A DNA stretch of 64,000 bases from JANQHS01 sp965227315 (GCA_965227315.1 OZ245737.1:744001-808000); one strand, 5' to 3'. Counted from the stretch's first letter, positions 18,598 through 29,600 are shown. Made by a program: numbers and translations. The notes: generated by a model not told the origin, from the sequence alone.

Positions 18598-19359
18598 CTA
18601 TTTGAGACCAAGCAATACATCCTTTTTGGAATGCACAGCATCAAGACCCAATTGTATCATTTCCTGCCCATACTTTAGATCCGAAGCTCTGTATTTACTC
18701 ATTTCCGGATGCTCTAGGAAGAGATCACAATTCTTTTTGCTTGATTTTACATTTCCACTAACTGCTAAAAAAAAGGCCCTCTCCGTTGCCGAGATAATGT
18801 TCAGAGACTTCTCAACAGGTCCAATCACATTGGCATTTGACCCGATCAGATAATATCTCTTTTTATCAACCCCATGAACAGGCAAATTATCCAAAGGGCC
18901 ACCATCAACATAGTACTCTCCCTCGATCTCTACTGGTTCAAAAATGGCCGGTATGGCGATCGAAGCGATCAGAGGACTCAACAGGGGGCCGCTATTGAAG
19001 TACCTGATCTCTCCCTTTCTAAAGTTGGTACAAGCTATCGTGACGGGGATCTTTAGGGACCGGAAATCATCATCAGGGAAATAATCCTTCAGGGCCTTGA
19101 AAACAGGTCGGGTACTGATCAATCCACGCGTGGTGAAGGAGAGCCTCAAAATTCTCCAGAAATCAAAATCAAAAAAGCTTCTTGCTATTTCCTCCGGCTT
19201 CATGCCTAAGGCATAAAAAGCAGCAGCCAAAGCACCAGCACTTGTGCCAAGGATCTTTGTCGGTTGAATTTCCAATTCTTCCAACCCCTGCAATACTCCC
19301 AAATGAAAAAATCCCCGGGCCCCTCCTCCGGATAAACTCAAGGCAACATCCTTTTTCAC
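18598..19359 (-). CDS. Patatin-like phospholipase
   Basis: A 253-residue serine acyl hydrolase of the patatin/RssA type. The oxyanion-hole motif SGGGARGFFHLGVL is at residues 10-23, the nucleophile elbow GTSAG puts Ser40 as catalytic residue, and the aspartate partner is in DGGPLDNLPV (about residue 152). There is no signal peptide or barrel domain, so it acts inside the cell or at the inner membrane face; small patatins of this kind hydrolyse lipids, but the substrate is not given by sequence. The start is GTG (19357-19359), overlapping the stop of the MBL-fold gene by one base, so the two are translationally coupled. Confidence 0.9.
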   Translation of the reverse strand: MKKDVALSLSGGGARGFFHLGVLQGLEELEIQPTKILGTSAGALAAAFYALGMKPEEIARSFFDFDFWRILRLSFTTRGLISTRPVFKALKDYFPDDDFRSLKIPVTIACTNFRKGEIRYFNSGPLLSPLIASIAIPAIFEPVEIEGEYYVDGGPLDNLPVHGVDKKRYYLIGSNANVIGPVEKSLNIISATERAFFLAVSGNVKSSKKNCDLFLEHPEMSKYRASDLKYGQEMIQLGLDAVHSKKDVLLGLK

Positions 19360-20198
19360 TACAATATCTCAGATAAGGGAAAGTGCTCTCCCATCCTTAC
19401 TCCCCGCTCGGTATTTTTCAGATTGCAGCACTGACGCTGATGGTCATGTTCAAAAAAAAGGATGTGGTCGTTTTGGGAAGCTTCTCTCAAAAACGCCTCT
19501 TTTTCCTTCATGGTAAGCAGAGGCCGGGTATCATATGCCATTACCCAGGGAACAGGAATGTGATCGGCGGAAGGTAGAAGGTCAGCACAATAAATGATGG
19601 TTTTGTCCTTGTATTGGATCCTTGGAAGCATCATCTTCTCCGTATGGCCATCCACATAGATCACATCCATAAACGGAAATGGACTTTGGGTTCCGGGATC
19701 TAAAAATTCAAGTTGACCCGATTCCTGGATCGGTAGAATATTTTCCTTTAAGAAACTGGCTTTTTCCCTTGGATTCGGTTCCGTGGCCCATTTCCAATGA
19801 GATTCGTTTGACCAATATCTTGCATTAGGAAAGGCAGGGATCAGGGATTCTCCTTCCCTCCTGATCGCTCCACCACAATGATCGAAATGCAAATGCGTCA
19901 AAAACACATCTGTGATATCCGAAAAATCAAATCCGGCCTTGTGCAGGGACGATCTCAACGAGTCCTGACCATGAAGAAAATAAAAGCTGAAAAACCGCTC
20001 GTTCTGCTTGTCACCGATCCCCGTATCAATTAAGACCAAACGATCACCCTCCTCGATCAGAAGAAGTCTCATCGACCAGGTGCACATGTTGTTTTCATCG
20101 GGCGGATTTTTGCCTTTCCAAAGCGATTGGGGAACAACTCCGAACATCGCCCCACCGTCAAGTTTGAACAAGCCTGCTTCGATTACATGTAGTCTCAT
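19359..20198 (-). CDS. MBL-fold metallo-hydrolase
   Basis: A 279-residue cytoplasmic metallo-beta-lactamase-fold hydrolase. The metal-binding signature THLHFDHCGG supplies His102, His104, Asp106 and His107; DTGIGD lies upstream in the fold, and later ligands are in VDGHTEKM and YCADLLPSADHIP, with FEHDHQRQC near the end. No signal peptide. The layout resembles the broad lactonase/glyoxalase-II-like group; quorum-quenching activity is possible but not supported by anything specific. Coupling to the patatin gene downstream suggests the pair handles a common ester or lipid substrate; this is inference. Confidence 0.88.
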   Translation of the reverse strand: MRLHVIEAGLFKLDGGAMFGVVPQSLWKGKNPPDENNMCTWSMRLLLIEEGDRLVLIDTGIGDKQNERFFSFYFLHGQDSLRSSLHKAGFDFSDITDVFLTHLHFDHCGGAIRREGESLIPAFPNARYWSNESHWKWATEPNPREKASFLKENILPIQESGQLEFLDPGTQSPFPFMDVIYVDGHTEKMMLPRIQYKDKTIIYCADLLPSADHIPVPWVMAYDTRPLLTMKEKEAFLREASQNDHILFFEHDHQRQCCNLKNTERGVRMGEHFPLSEIL

Positions 20199-20328
20199 TA
20201 TTGAAATTACTTTTTGGTTTTTTCGGAGCTATTGCACTAACAAGGGCCGAAAGATCTGAGAAAGACAACTTTGGAGTAGGAAAGAATCAATATGCCTTTC
20301 CGTATAATTCTGTTGCAAAATGCGGAAA

Positions 20329-20348
20329 TCGGGTTTTTGATCACCCGA
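20329..20348 (-). terminator. Weak stem-loop overlapping the accA stop codon
   Basis: A six-base stem TCGGGT/ACCCGA with an eight-base loop spans the end of accA on the minus strand, followed by only a short T run (TTT). It may act as a weak terminator, but the poor T tract keeps confidence low. Confidence 0.25.
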
Positions 20349-21285
20349 CAACACCCATTTTTGAGAATTTTTCGATCCTCTGTTCAACGAGCTTATCCTT
20401 GTTCAATTTGTCGAGGATCTTCAGTTCTTCAAGGATAGACTTCTTGACACGAGAGTACATGATCTTGGGATCAACATGAGCACCGCCAAGTGGTTCAGGA
20501 ATGATCTGATCAACCAAACCAAAGCCTGTCATATCCTCTGCCGTCAGTTTGAGCGCTTCAGCCGCCTGCTCTTTGTATTCCCAGCTTCTCCACAGGATTG
20601 AAGAACAGGACTCAGGAGAAATGACCGAATACCAGGTATTCTCCAGCATGATAACGCGATCTCCCACTCCAATACCAAGCGCTCCTCCGGATGCTCCTTC
20701 ACCTATGATAACACAAATGATGGGCACCTCCAGCTTAGCCATTTCGAATAGGTTTCGGGCTATGGCCTCTCCCTGACCACGCTGTTCGGCCTCCAAACCA
20801 GGGTATGCTCCCGGGGTGTCAATAAAGGTCACTACAGGCTTGTTGAATTTCTCAGCCAACTTCATCAGGCGCAAGGCTTTGCGATACCCCTCGGGGTTGG
20901 CCATACCAAAATTCCTGACCTGCCGCTGCTTGGTATTTCTTCCCTTCTGCTGCCCGATGAACATAACGGTCCTTCCCGACACTTCGCCCAAACCGCCGAC
21001 CATGGCTTTGTCATCAGACACCACCCGGTCTCCATGCAGTTCAACAAAATTATCAGCGATGTTATAGATATAGTCCAGCGTATACGGACGCTCCGGATGC
21101 CTTGACAACTGGACCCTTTGCCAGCGCGTGAGATTCGAATAGGTATCCTTTTTCAGTTTCTTAATCTTGTTTTCCAGATCTTTTGCGGCCTGACCAACAT
21201 CCACTTTGTTCTCGCCTGCCACTTTGATCATTTCCTGAAGCTTGGCTTCAAGTTCAACAATTGGTTTTTCAAATTCAAGAGTCAT
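20341..21285 (-). CDS. accA: Acetyl-CoA carboxylase carboxyltransferase subunit alpha
   Basis: One half of the carboxyltransferase that moves CO2 from biotin to acetyl-CoA, making malonyl-CoA for fatty acid synthesis. The 314-residue length is standard. An N-terminal helical region (LEFEKPIVELEAKLQEM) leads into RPYTLDYIYNIADNFVELHGDR, then GRTVMFIGQQKGR, FGMANPEGYRKALRLM, FIDTPGAYPGLEAEQRGQGEAIARNL and IGEGASGGALGIGVGD, all AccA family landmarks. A -7-like box (TAAATTTG) lies about 20 bp upstream, so it may have its own promoter. The beta subunit gene is not in the window. Confidence 0.97.
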   Translation of the reverse strand: MTLEFEKPIVELEAKLQEMIKVAGENKVDVGQAAKDLENKIKKLKKDTYSNLTRWQRVQLSRHPERPYTLDYIYNIADNFVELHGDRVVSDDKAMVGGLGEVSGRTVMFIGQQKGRNTKQRQVRNFGMANPEGYRKALRLMKLAEKFNKPVVTFIDTPGAYPGLEAEQRGQGEAIARNLFEMAKLEVPIICVIIGEGASGGALGIGVGDRVIMLENTWYSVISPESCSSILWRSWEYKEQAAEALKLTAEDMTGFGLVDQIIPEPLGGAHVDPKIMYSRVKKSILEELKILDKLNKDKLVEQRIEKFSKMGVVG

Positions 21286-21304
21286 CGCAAAAATTGAAGA
21301 GCCG

Positions 21305-21312
21305 CAAATTTA
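21305..21312 (-). promoter_or_regulatory. Putative -7 promoter box upstream of accA (TAAATTTG)
   Basis: On the minus strand TAAATTTG matches the Bacteroidota consensus TAnnTTTG exactly and ends 20 bp before the accA ATG. A -33 TTG at the usual distance is not clear, so the call rests on the -7 box and its position. Confidence 0.38.
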
Positions 21313-21369
21313 GGACTCAAGGTTGAATTTCAGGCTAATTTACCGATCGAAAGTAGAAAGCGATTTCTT

Positions 21370-21954
21370 CTAATCCAGACAGGGAAGCGTTCTGATAAAG
21401 TATTCATGTGCTGGAAAATCCTGTACTCCATAGAGATCAAACCCCTTTTCATGAAGTACGACTTTTTCAGGAAGCACATAGCTGTCATGACCCGGAACCT
21501 CAAAGAAGATCTGAATTTCCCTAATTTTTTCTTCTCGAAGCACTTGTTCTTCACGGCCTTCAATTCTGAATCCCGCTCCAAGAAAATGTTCCATGGTCTG
21601 ATGAATATCGGAGTACCTGCCGTCAGCACATTCGGGTCCTGAAATATTTTCCAGCGACACCTTATCTCCACTTTCCATGATGATCTCCATGCGGGAGCCT
21701 TCATCAAAGCACATCATCTGTGACTCTCTTTGCATATGCACGATCTCCAAAGCCTTCTTGCCATTATCATTGCTCAGAACAAACACCAATGCCTCATGCT
21801 CGTCTGACCATACCGTTTGAGGCTGTGTCGACAATTCCACAATTCCCATAAACTCATCACGATTGTTGATCTCATATACACAAGGTTGTGCCATCAAGTG
21901 CACCGAAAAGAGAAATGCAATTAAAAAAAGTGTCCTGGTTTTCAATAGAATCAA
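21370..21954 (-). CDS. Secreted protein of unknown function
   Basis: A 194-residue exported protein that I do not recognise. A hydrophobic signal peptide (TLFLIAFLFSVHLMA, cleavage before QPCVYEI) is followed by mixed beta sequence rich in Glu and Asp with four cysteines (positions about 25, 102, 127 and 192), which could form disulfides in the periplasm. The start is TTG, either at 21952-21954 or more likely at 21943-21945, giving MKTRTLF. It lies 42 bp downstream of another exported protein on the same strand and is probably cotranscribed with it. No domain or active-site motif can be named. Confidence 0.6.
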   Translation of the reverse strand: MILLKTRTLFLIAFLFSVHLMAQPCVYEINNRDEFMGIVELSTQPQTVWSDEHEALVFVLSNDNGKKALEIVHMQRESQMMCFDEGSRMEIIMESGDKVSLENISGPECADGRYSDIHQTMEHFLGAGFRIEGREEQVLREEKIREIQIFFEVPGHDSYVLPEKVVLHEKGFDLYGVQDFPAHEYFIRTLPCLD

Positions 21955-21996
21955 TTTAGTAGCTCTTACGGATCAAAACACAAATAGTTTATCCGA

Positions 21997-22701
21997 TCAG
22001 AATCTAAAACCAAGCCCCCCTTTGGTTTCAATGATCGTAACGTTAAGATCCCGAGAGCCGTTGATGGTTCCGCCCTGGGGAAGAATAAGCGTGGAATAAT
22101 CCCAACTCGCTGAGCCTACGAAATAGTCAAAGTTGACAAGAGCAAAGAGCTTTTCACCGAGGTCATACTTGAGTCCAATTCCAACTGAAACAGACCAGCT
22201 TGTGGAACTGGTCGACTCATAAGTGATCCACCTGGATCCCTGGAATAAAACTTCCTCCAAAACCTTTACTTCGGGAGAAATAGCTCCCAATACACCTCCC
22301 ATCAAAGAACCTCGAATTTTGAGTTTTTTCGATTTTCCGATGCCTATTTCATGATAAGCACCTACAAGAAAGGCAGCATGAGACCAAAAATCCCTTTCTA
22401 TAACCACGGAAACAATGCTTGTATCGTTTTCCGCGCTCTCCTCGATGGCCATGGAGTTGATGGGATTGTTCATGTAAAAATACGCTGCTTGAAACCCTCC
22501 CCCCTTCCATATTTCCCTTGAGTAATACAGTGAAGTGGAGAGACCGGATGTCGCAAATCCCGAGCCTTCCAACGTAGCAGTGGAAGCATATTCCTGTTGC
22601 GGAAAATTCGTGCCAACCTCAACCCAGAAGGAGTTTTTTGCCTGAGCAAAGGACACCAAGGTGGAGGAGAACAGAAGAATGAGGACCTGTATGTATTTCA
22701 A
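21997..22701 (-). CDS. Predicted outer-membrane beta-barrel protein
   Basis: A 234-residue exported protein. The signal peptide is VLILLFSSTLVSFAQ, after which alternate polar/hydrophobic strands run to the C-terminal ETKGGLGFRF, the terminal Phe expected of a small outer-membrane barrel. Segments such as VGIGLKYDLGEKLFALVNFDYFVG and FWSHAAFLVGAYHEIGIG look like adjacent barrel hairpins. No named family is recognised. The start is TTG (22699-22701), with no ATG before the signal peptide. Upstream lies 236 bp of sequence with no gene, so it probably heads its own transcript together with the small secreted protein downstream. Confidence 0.65.
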   Translation of the reverse strand: MKYIQVLILLFSSTLVSFAQAKNSFWVEVGTNFPQQEYASTATLEGSGFATSGLSTSLYYSREIWKGGGFQAAYFYMNNPINSMAIEESAENDTSIVSVVIERDFWSHAAFLVGAYHEIGIGKSKKLKIRGSLMGGVLGAISPEVKVLEEVLFQGSRWITYESTSSTSWSVSVGIGLKYDLGEKLFALVNFDYFVGSASWDYSTLILPQGGTINGSRDLNVTIIETKGGLGFRF

Positions 22702-22937
22702 AGCACATTATTGTCTTTGCTCCAGTATATTGACATCGGGTTGCATACCGAATTGCCTTTGCGTTCACTTTTCTACGCCTCGACAAGGTGCTTTCCGAGG
22801 ACAGCATACAAATATTACCAGGCAATGATCCATACTCCCTGTAATCCGGGCGGTATGGAAAAGCATAAGCAAAGAAAACCATCCTTCCGGGAAGTAAGTG
22901 GATGACCTTCCTCCAAAGATGATTTTTTTGGTGTGGA

Positions 22938-23696
22938 TCAGCTGAGCTTTTCCAACTCGTGCAATAATTCCTTCTTTCGGTCTTCGGAGGGGTACACCTT
23001 TAGTCCGTTGGTCATCAGCACAGACCCACCCTCGCTATATTGGAATTCCTCAACAAATTTAATATTGATCAGGGTAGACCGGTGAATTCGAACAAATTGA
23101 GGGTAGCCCTCGAGCATTTCAACGAAGTGCTTAAGCATTTTGGAAGCCAAAATCGCCTTTCCGTCCTTCATGAAGATCTTGGTATAGCTACCGTCAGCAG
23201 AAAAATGGCTTAGGTCTGAAATAGGAAGATATTTGATCGAATCAAGGCACTTGATCGCAATTTTCCGGTCATTCGGATTATTTATCCCCTCATTTCGAAT
23301 GAAATTTCTGATGTCGCTCACATTCCCTCCGGATAGAGCCCTTTCATATGCCTTGTCAACAACGGCTGATAATTCGTCAGGATCAATAGGCTTAAGAAGG
23401 TAATCGAGTGCCGAGAACTTAATTGCCTGTACGGCATATTGATCGAAGGCCGTCACAAAGACAACCTGGAAATCCGGTGAACCGATCTCCTTAAGAAGAT
23501 CAAATCCGGTTCCATCTCCCATCTCTACATCCAGGAATACCAAATCCGGTTCCAGTTGCCGGATCCTTTCAAGCCCTTCCTGTACGGAAGATGCCTCACC
23601 CAAAATTTCCAAATGATCAGATTTGGATTCTAACTGCGAAAAAAGCCCCTCTCTGGCCCTCTTTTCGTCATCAATAATTAAAACCTTTAGTTTCAT
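22938..23696 (-). CDS. LytTR-family response regulator
   Basis: A 252-residue two-component response regulator. The receiver domain (1-120) shows the acidic pocket Asp9/Asp10, the phospho-acceptor Asp56 in VFLDVEMGDG, Thr82 in FVTAFDQYAV, and Lys102 in YLLKPIDPDE. The output half is a LytTR DNA-binding domain: LDSIKYLPISDLSHFSADGSYTKIF, then FVRIHRSTLINIKFVEEF and the closing LKVYPSEDRKKELL. It overlaps the second sensor kinase gene by four bases (ATGA), so it is its translational partner. As the only regulator beside two kinases, it probably receives phosphate from both. Target promoters cannot be named. Confidence 0.95.
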   Translation of the reverse strand: MKLKVLIIDDEKRAREGLFSQLESKSDHLEILGEASSVQEGLERIRQLEPDLVFLDVEMGDGTGFDLLKEIGSPDFQVVFVTAFDQYAVQAIKFSALDYLLKPIDPDELSAVVDKAYERALSGGNVSDIRNFIRNEGINNPNDRKIAIKCLDSIKYLPISDLSHFSADGSYTKIFMKDGKAILASKMLKHFVEMLEGYPQFVRIHRSTLINIKFVEEFQYSEGGSVLMTNGLKVYPSEDRKKELLHELEKLS

Positions 23697-26668
23697 GTCT
23701 TGTTTCCGATTATGTCAATATCAAGTTCAATTCTGGTGCCGCAAGGCTTGCCATCTTGATGAAGGTCGACAATTTTTACCTCAGGTTCAAGAATTTTCTT
23801 GTTTAAAAGAGCCAATCTTTTCTTGGTAATAGTCATTCCAACAGACTTATGCCTCTTTCCTCCGGATTTTTGCAACATCTCTTCCAGGTCCCGTCCGATC
23901 CCGTTATCTTCGACAACACATCTGACAGACTTACCCTTGACCTCAAAAATCACGGAGATAAACCCCCGGGAATCCAGTTTTTGAACTCCATGTAACACGG
24001 CATTTTCAACAAAGGGTTGGACCAGCATGCTGGGGATCATAACCGATGAGGATACCTTCGGGGACCGGTTGTCGATGAGGTAATCAAATTTGTCATCAAA
24101 GCGCATTTTTTCAAGATCAAGGTAGATCCTTAAGGAATCCACCTCCTCTGTTAACGAGATTGACGAATCCTTAGACTGCTCCAGATTTCGTCTGATGAGT
24201 TTTGAAAATCGTGCAAGATACCGAACCGCATCATCTGGTTTTCTTGAGCTAATAAATGATTGTATCGAATTCAAGGTATTGAATAGAAAATGAGGATTCA
24301 TTTGATAGCGCAAGGCCTGTAGTTCGAGTTTGGCTCTTTCCTGCTCGCTGATCTTTTCCTTCATTGCCACCTGGTTCAAATACCTTATCCTCCAATTGAT
24401 CAAGAGGAAAACAACCAAGACCGAAACAACTATTTCAAAGGAATAAAACCACCATGTTTGCCAAAAGGGAGGAAGAATAGTGAAACCAAAAACAGTTGGT
24501 TTCTCGCTCCACAAGCCATCATGGTTTTTTGCCAAAACCTCAAATCTATAATTGCCTGGGGGCAATGAGCTGTATCTGATCAGTCTATTCTGTGTTACAG
24601 ACCAGTCTTCTTCAAACCCATACAATCGATATTTGTATTCTATATTTCCAAAACTCTTATAGAACAATCCGGTAAACCGAAAATCAAAATTTCCCAACGA
24701 CTTGAAATAAGGTAGTTGCTCATTCATTTCCAATGAGTCTTCACCCACCGCAACGGATTCCAGAAATACATCGGGCAATGTATCTATTATGTTTTCAAAC
24801 GGGTATTTCAGAATTGTTACTCCATTTCTGCCGCCTAGAAACAATAAAGAATCGCGGAAATAAATTGATTGGATTGAGTTGTCCAACAGGCCGTCTTCAG
24901 AATCAAAATTCACAATGTCATATTCTTTCGAGCCATCTTGCAAAAAAGATACAATGGACAATCCTTTCTGAGTGCCTACGAAAAGTTCATTACCAGCTAC
25001 AAATAGGCAATTGATTGTGTTTCCAATAAGACCATTTCTCTCATCTACCAAAAAACCAACACTATCACCATATACCAGAATACCATGACCCACTGTTCCA
25101 ACAGCCATGATCCCTGAATCCAACGCAATAACCGGACCGATCCTAACGGGGTCCGGTAACAGATTGAGGTCCAAATCAGCAGATTCCTTAGACTGGCTTT
25201 TATATGCGATCAATCCGTTTCCGGTATTCAAGATCACATTCCCGTCTGTTCCCAATATTGCATTTTGGACCCTGATATTATCAAGATCAGAATTTGCAGC
25301 AAGTTCACTGACCTTATTATCCTTTAGGACAAGTAATCTTATGGTCCCACAAAGCAAAATGCTATCTCCTTGGGCATCCATATTCCTGAACATCATTCGA
25401 TCATGAATAGAGCTTACCACCTTATCCGTAGAAAAGGAATATATTCTGTCACCAAAGCAAACAAAGTAGATCCTTCCATTTAATTCGCAAAATTTATTGA
25501 CCTGCTTCTGAATAGGAGAATAATCCAAGCGGTTAAATGATCTCATATCATCCGAAAAGTGAATAGTACCATTCTTACATCCCAAATACAGGATACCATG
25601 TGAATCATAAAAAACACTTGTCACCGACACCAAACCCTGGATTTCATCACTTGTTATATGGTAAAAAGCACTGCGCGGGAAGAAGAATACCCCGTTAAAC
25701 AAGGATGAGATCCAATAATTGCCGTTTATATCCTGTTCGACACCCGTAACAATAATGTCTGGCAACAAATGAGTGATATCTCCGCGGCTCAGGGAGATGT
25801 GATCTTTTGTTTGAAAAACTCCGTTTCTGGTTCCAATCCAAATTTTCTCATCCATTCTTTTAATAAACAAGATCTCATCGACACCTTTATAGATCTCCCT
25901 CTCCCCTGTTGAATCGATCAAGAAGACGCTGCGAAGATCCTTGTGTAATAACCATCTGTTACCGGAAATCCTGAGTGAGGATCTTCCTCGTCTTGAATAC
26001 TTGGCGGACAAAACCGTGGTGTCACCGGCTACGATGATCAGGGGAAATTCATTTCCACCCCTTCTCGGAATAGTGGGATAGACCCTAAACAGATTTTCAG
26101 CCCCAAAATCGAATAACATATGATAGTATTCTGATCCATTTTCCTGCTGAATGTACCTGGCATTACCCTGCTCGTCAATCCGGATAGCTCCTCTATTTGA
26201 AGTAGAGAAAAGAACATCTCCGGAGTCTGTTATGCACAAATCACCCGGGAGCGTACGACCTCCGACTTTGCTTAGAATCGTATCATTAAATTTATATGGC
26301 TGTAATTTTCGATCTTCAATTATTGACAACCTGTTGGAATGTCCGATCAGCCATAATCTTCCTTTATTATCCTTTATGAACTCAAAGTTTTCAATATCTG
26401 CCAAGCCATCTCTTTGAGAAAAATTGGTAAATGAATAACCATCAAACATGGATACCCCACTATTTGTGGTGAACCATAAAAAACCATCTTCATCAGAAGC
26501 GACATCGTACACTACATCACTGGCCAGACCATCCTCTACCGTGAACTGACGATATGCCTTGCGCTGACATATACCATCATAGGATAAACCTTGAAAGAGT
26601 ACCAAAAAAAGAAACGCAATACAGAAATTACTGAGGGCCACTTTGTATAATTTCGATTTCCAATTCAA
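23693..26668 (-). CDS. Beta-propeller sensor histidine kinase (LytS-type), second of a tandem pair
   Basis: A 991-residue membrane sensor. After a signal sequence (about 10-34) come roughly 600 residues of two-component-regulator propeller repeats (VYDVASDEDGFLWFTTNSGVSMFDG, NGRIYFVCFGD, LFVGTQKGLSIV), then a Y_Y_Y domain (YRLYGFEEDWSVTQN, PPGNYRFEVLAKNHDG), one membrane helix (WWFYSFEIVVSVLVVFLLINW, about 755-775), and a LytS-type kinase: NPHFLFNTLNSIQSF carries the phospho-accepting His, MLVQPFVENAVLHGV is the N box. The start is TTG, 41 bp inside the upstream paralogue's end; a GTG at 26641 is an alternative. The periplasmic propeller probably senses a glycan or another extracellular cue; the ligand is not known. 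Confidence 0.92.
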   Translation of the reverse strand: MNWKSKLYKVALSNFCIAFLFLVLFQGLSYDGICQRKAYRQFTVEDGLASDVVYDVASDEDGFLWFTTNSGVSMFDGYSFTNFSQRDGLADIENFEFIKDNKGRLWLIGHSNRLSIIEDRKLQPYKFNDTILSKVGGRTLPGDLCITDSGDVLFSTSNRGAIRIDEQGNARYIQQENGSEYYHMLFDFGAENLFRVYPTIPRRGGNEFPLIIVAGDTTVLSAKYSRRGRSSLRISGNRWLLHKDLRSVFLIDSTGEREIYKGVDEILFIKRMDEKIWIGTRNGVFQTKDHISLSRGDITHLLPDIIVTGVEQDINGNYWISSLFNGVFFFPRSAFYHITSDEIQGLVSVTSVFYDSHGILYLGCKNGTIHFSDDMRSFNRLDYSPIQKQVNKFCELNGRIYFVCFGDRIYSFSTDKVVSSIHDRMMFRNMDAQGDSILLCGTIRLLVLKDNKVSELAANSDLDNIRVQNAILGTDGNVILNTGNGLIAYKSQSKESADLDLNLLPDPVRIGPVIALDSGIMAVGTVGHGILVYGDSVGFLVDERNGLIGNTINCLFVAGNELFVGTQKGLSIVSFLQDGSKEYDIVNFDSEDGLLDNSIQSIYFRDSLLFLGGRNGVTILKYPFENIIDTLPDVFLESVAVGEDSLEMNEQLPYFKSLGNFDFRFTGLFYKSFGNIEYKYRLYGFEEDWSVTQNRLIRYSSLPPGNYRFEVLAKNHDGLWSEKPTVFGFTILPPFWQTWWFYSFEIVVSVLVVFLLINWRIRYLNQVAMKEKISEQERAKLELQALRYQMNPHFLFNTLNSIQSFISSRKPDDAVRYLARFSKLIRRNLEQSKDSSISLTEEVDSLRIYLDLEKMRFDDKFDYLIDNRSPKVSSSVMIPSMLVQPFVENAVLHGVQKLDSRGFISVIFEVKGKSVRCVVEDNGIGRDLEEMLQKSGGKRHKSVGMTITKKRLALLNKKILEPEVKIVDLHQDGKPCGTRIELDIDIIGNKT

Positions 26669-29600
26669 CCCTTGTTCCGGTGGGATGTCCGTTCTCCTTC
26701 AGATCAATTACGTTTACCATTGGTTTTACGATCTTCTGGCTCAATAACTCCAAACGCCTCTGCGTGATCGTCATTCCAACGGACTTATGTCCCATTCTCG
26801 TTTTTGATTTCCGTACCAGGTCATCATTCCGGCCCACTCCGTTATCCTCAACAACACATTTGATCACTCCATCGCCACCACTAAAAGACACCCGAATAAA
26901 TCCTTGTCGATTCAAACCCTGCATTCCATGAAGCACAGCGTTTTCCACATAAGGCTGTACCAACATTGATGGGATCAGAATATAGTCCAGGTCCTCGTCA
27001 AGCTTGGTTTCGATCTCAAAATCAAATGCATTATCAAACCTCATTTTTTCCAGATCCAAATAGATGTTCAGTGAATCCACTTCGTCCTGAAGGGTTATTG
27101 ATGATTCCTTTGACTGCTCAAGATTCCTTCTGACAAGCCTTGAAAATCTTACTAGGTATTTTTCTGCCAGATCCTTTTGGCGCGTACTAATAAATGATTG
27201 AATTGAGTTTAAGGTATTGAAAAGAAAGTGTGGATTCATTTGATATCGTAAGGCCTGAAGCTCCAACTGAGCAACTTCCTTTTCACGTGCTTCCTTTTTG
27301 ACAGCCATGGCCTTGGCATACCTCAACCGCCAATTGCCAAAGGCAAAGACAAGTAAAACAATGAATACGGCTTCGATTGAATAGAACCACCAGGTTTGCC
27401 AGTAAGGTGGAATAATGGCGAAGTCAAAGCTTGCATAGTTTTCCGACCAAATTCCAGCATGATCCATTGCCATAACCTCGAAAGAGTAGTTTCCTTCAGG
27501 AAGAGAACTATACCGGATCTGTCTGCCACGACTGAGTGTCCAGTCCGGATCATATCCCTTCAATCGATATTTGTAGAGAATATCACCCCGACTGGCAAAA
27601 CTCAATCCCGTATAAAAGAATTCGACTGTTCTTGGGAAATTAAACTCCCTACTGGAGTTCAAACTATCCCCAGGTGAAGAGTTATCAACAAGGATTTTGT
27701 TGATCACCACCAAGGGACGTTTCTCTTCAAAATCGTTACCCCTCAGGTCATAGCTGATCAACCCCTTGCTCGTGGCAAAATACACAACGGAATCCGTTAC
27801 AAAAAGATCATGGATACGACCATGCCCAAGTCCATTCTTAGAATTTAGTTCGACTATATCAAATTCCAAGGGGGATAAAGAATTTAATGTTATCCTTGTT
27901 ACTCCTGATTTATGGATACCCCATATTTCATTTTTATAAATAAACATGGAGGGGTAAAACAAATATTTCAATCCCGCTCTTCTATCCAGCAGGTAAACCG
28001 AATCTTGCGTTTCCAATACGAAACCATTTCCCTCTGTACAAAACACCACTATGCTATCAAGCATTTTGCCAATTTCCGGAATCATATAAGCAAGCTCAGG
28101 GCGAGAGTCAACCTTGGAATAAATGATCCCGGATTCGCTGTTGAACTCATATAGTCCATCCTTTCCTCCGATATAGATCATTGTATCTGATTTTCTGGAA
28201 ATGGACACACAGTCAATATAACGCCATGTCTCTTTTTGATGAGATGAAAGTCCTTTTGACACAAAATCAACCTGGCTTCCCTTCACATGATAAACAACTT
28301 GCTTATCGGAGATCCTATGTACACCAGCCGCGCCTGCAACCAGGATCTGCCCCTCAAACCCGATGACATCCCTTTTAATCGTATGAACTGAAGACGTATC
28401 GGGAGTAAAAGTTGTAATCTTCATATTCCGTTCAACTCGATAAACCTCGTCGGAATGAGCGGTAAAATAAAAAGCGTCATCAATTGCATAGAAAGCCCTG
28501 ATTCTTCTCCTCTTTCGATTCGGATTCGACGATATTTGAATTTCTCCGTTTTTAGTAATCCTTTGAATGAATCCATCCTCTGAACCCAATAGAATTGTTC
28601 CATTCTTCTCGACGGTAACGGCTGACAAACTGGTCTTAATAAGACCGTCTTCCTCCCCATATCTAAGTGAATTCAAATCCGGAAAAAAGAGAATCCCATT
28701 ATTAAGAGTTGTTACCCAGACACCCTGAGATCGATCCTCAAATATTCTGGAAATCGAATACTCGCCCAATAGAAAGTGCCGTTCATGATACATACCTCCT
28801 TTACCTATCTTGCCTATGGAAAGCCCTCCTTCTCCACCTATCCAGATCATGTTGTTCACCACCCTTACGCCATTGATCTTTCCTCTTGCTTTCACCAATG
28901 GCCTGATCCCATCCTTTGAAAGCATAGCCAATGTGTCGGCAAGGGTGGTTATCAACCATTGATCAGGAGCATATTTCCATGTGTAACGGCCAAATTGATT
29001 CCTAGGAAGAGGAAACAGAAAGTCCTGACCATCAAAACTGATCTCAAACGGGAAAATATAGTCTGGAAAATATCTTTCCTTGGGTCGGTTCTGTGTCAAA
29101 TACAAGGTATTCCTGCCTACATCAAAGGCGCTTTGGAAGGGTTGACTTAGATCCGCAGGTGAAATAAATCTGATGTTCAACTTAGAATTTCCCTGTTTGT
29201 CGATTACAAGCTCTCCGCATTTCATGCTGGAATAGTGCAAGTTCCCCAGGGAATCAACAAAAAGATCCAAGCCGCCACAGGCTGGGTCCAGATTTTCGGC
29301 CAACACATGGTTATACTCATACGGATAAACCATGCCATCTTTTATGTAAGACAGTTTGTTAGAGCTGCCCATGATCCAAATCCTTCCGTAGTCATCATTA
29401 ACCATATTAAATGCTTCGATATCGGCCAGGCCATCTTCAACGGAATAATTTTCAAAAGAATACCCGTCATATTTGGCAACTCCATTATTGGTGCCTATCC
29501 ATAAAAACCCCTGATCATCCTGTTTTATGTCATAAACCACACCTGAAGGCAAGCCATCCTCTATCGTAAAATTCCTATGGGTAAAATGCTGAGCAACTGC

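Noticed and set aside
19359..20198. Reading the MBL-fold hydrolase as an antibiotic beta-lactamase or quorum-quenching lactonase
   Set aside because: Only the general metal-binding motif is present; no signal peptide or subclass feature supports either.
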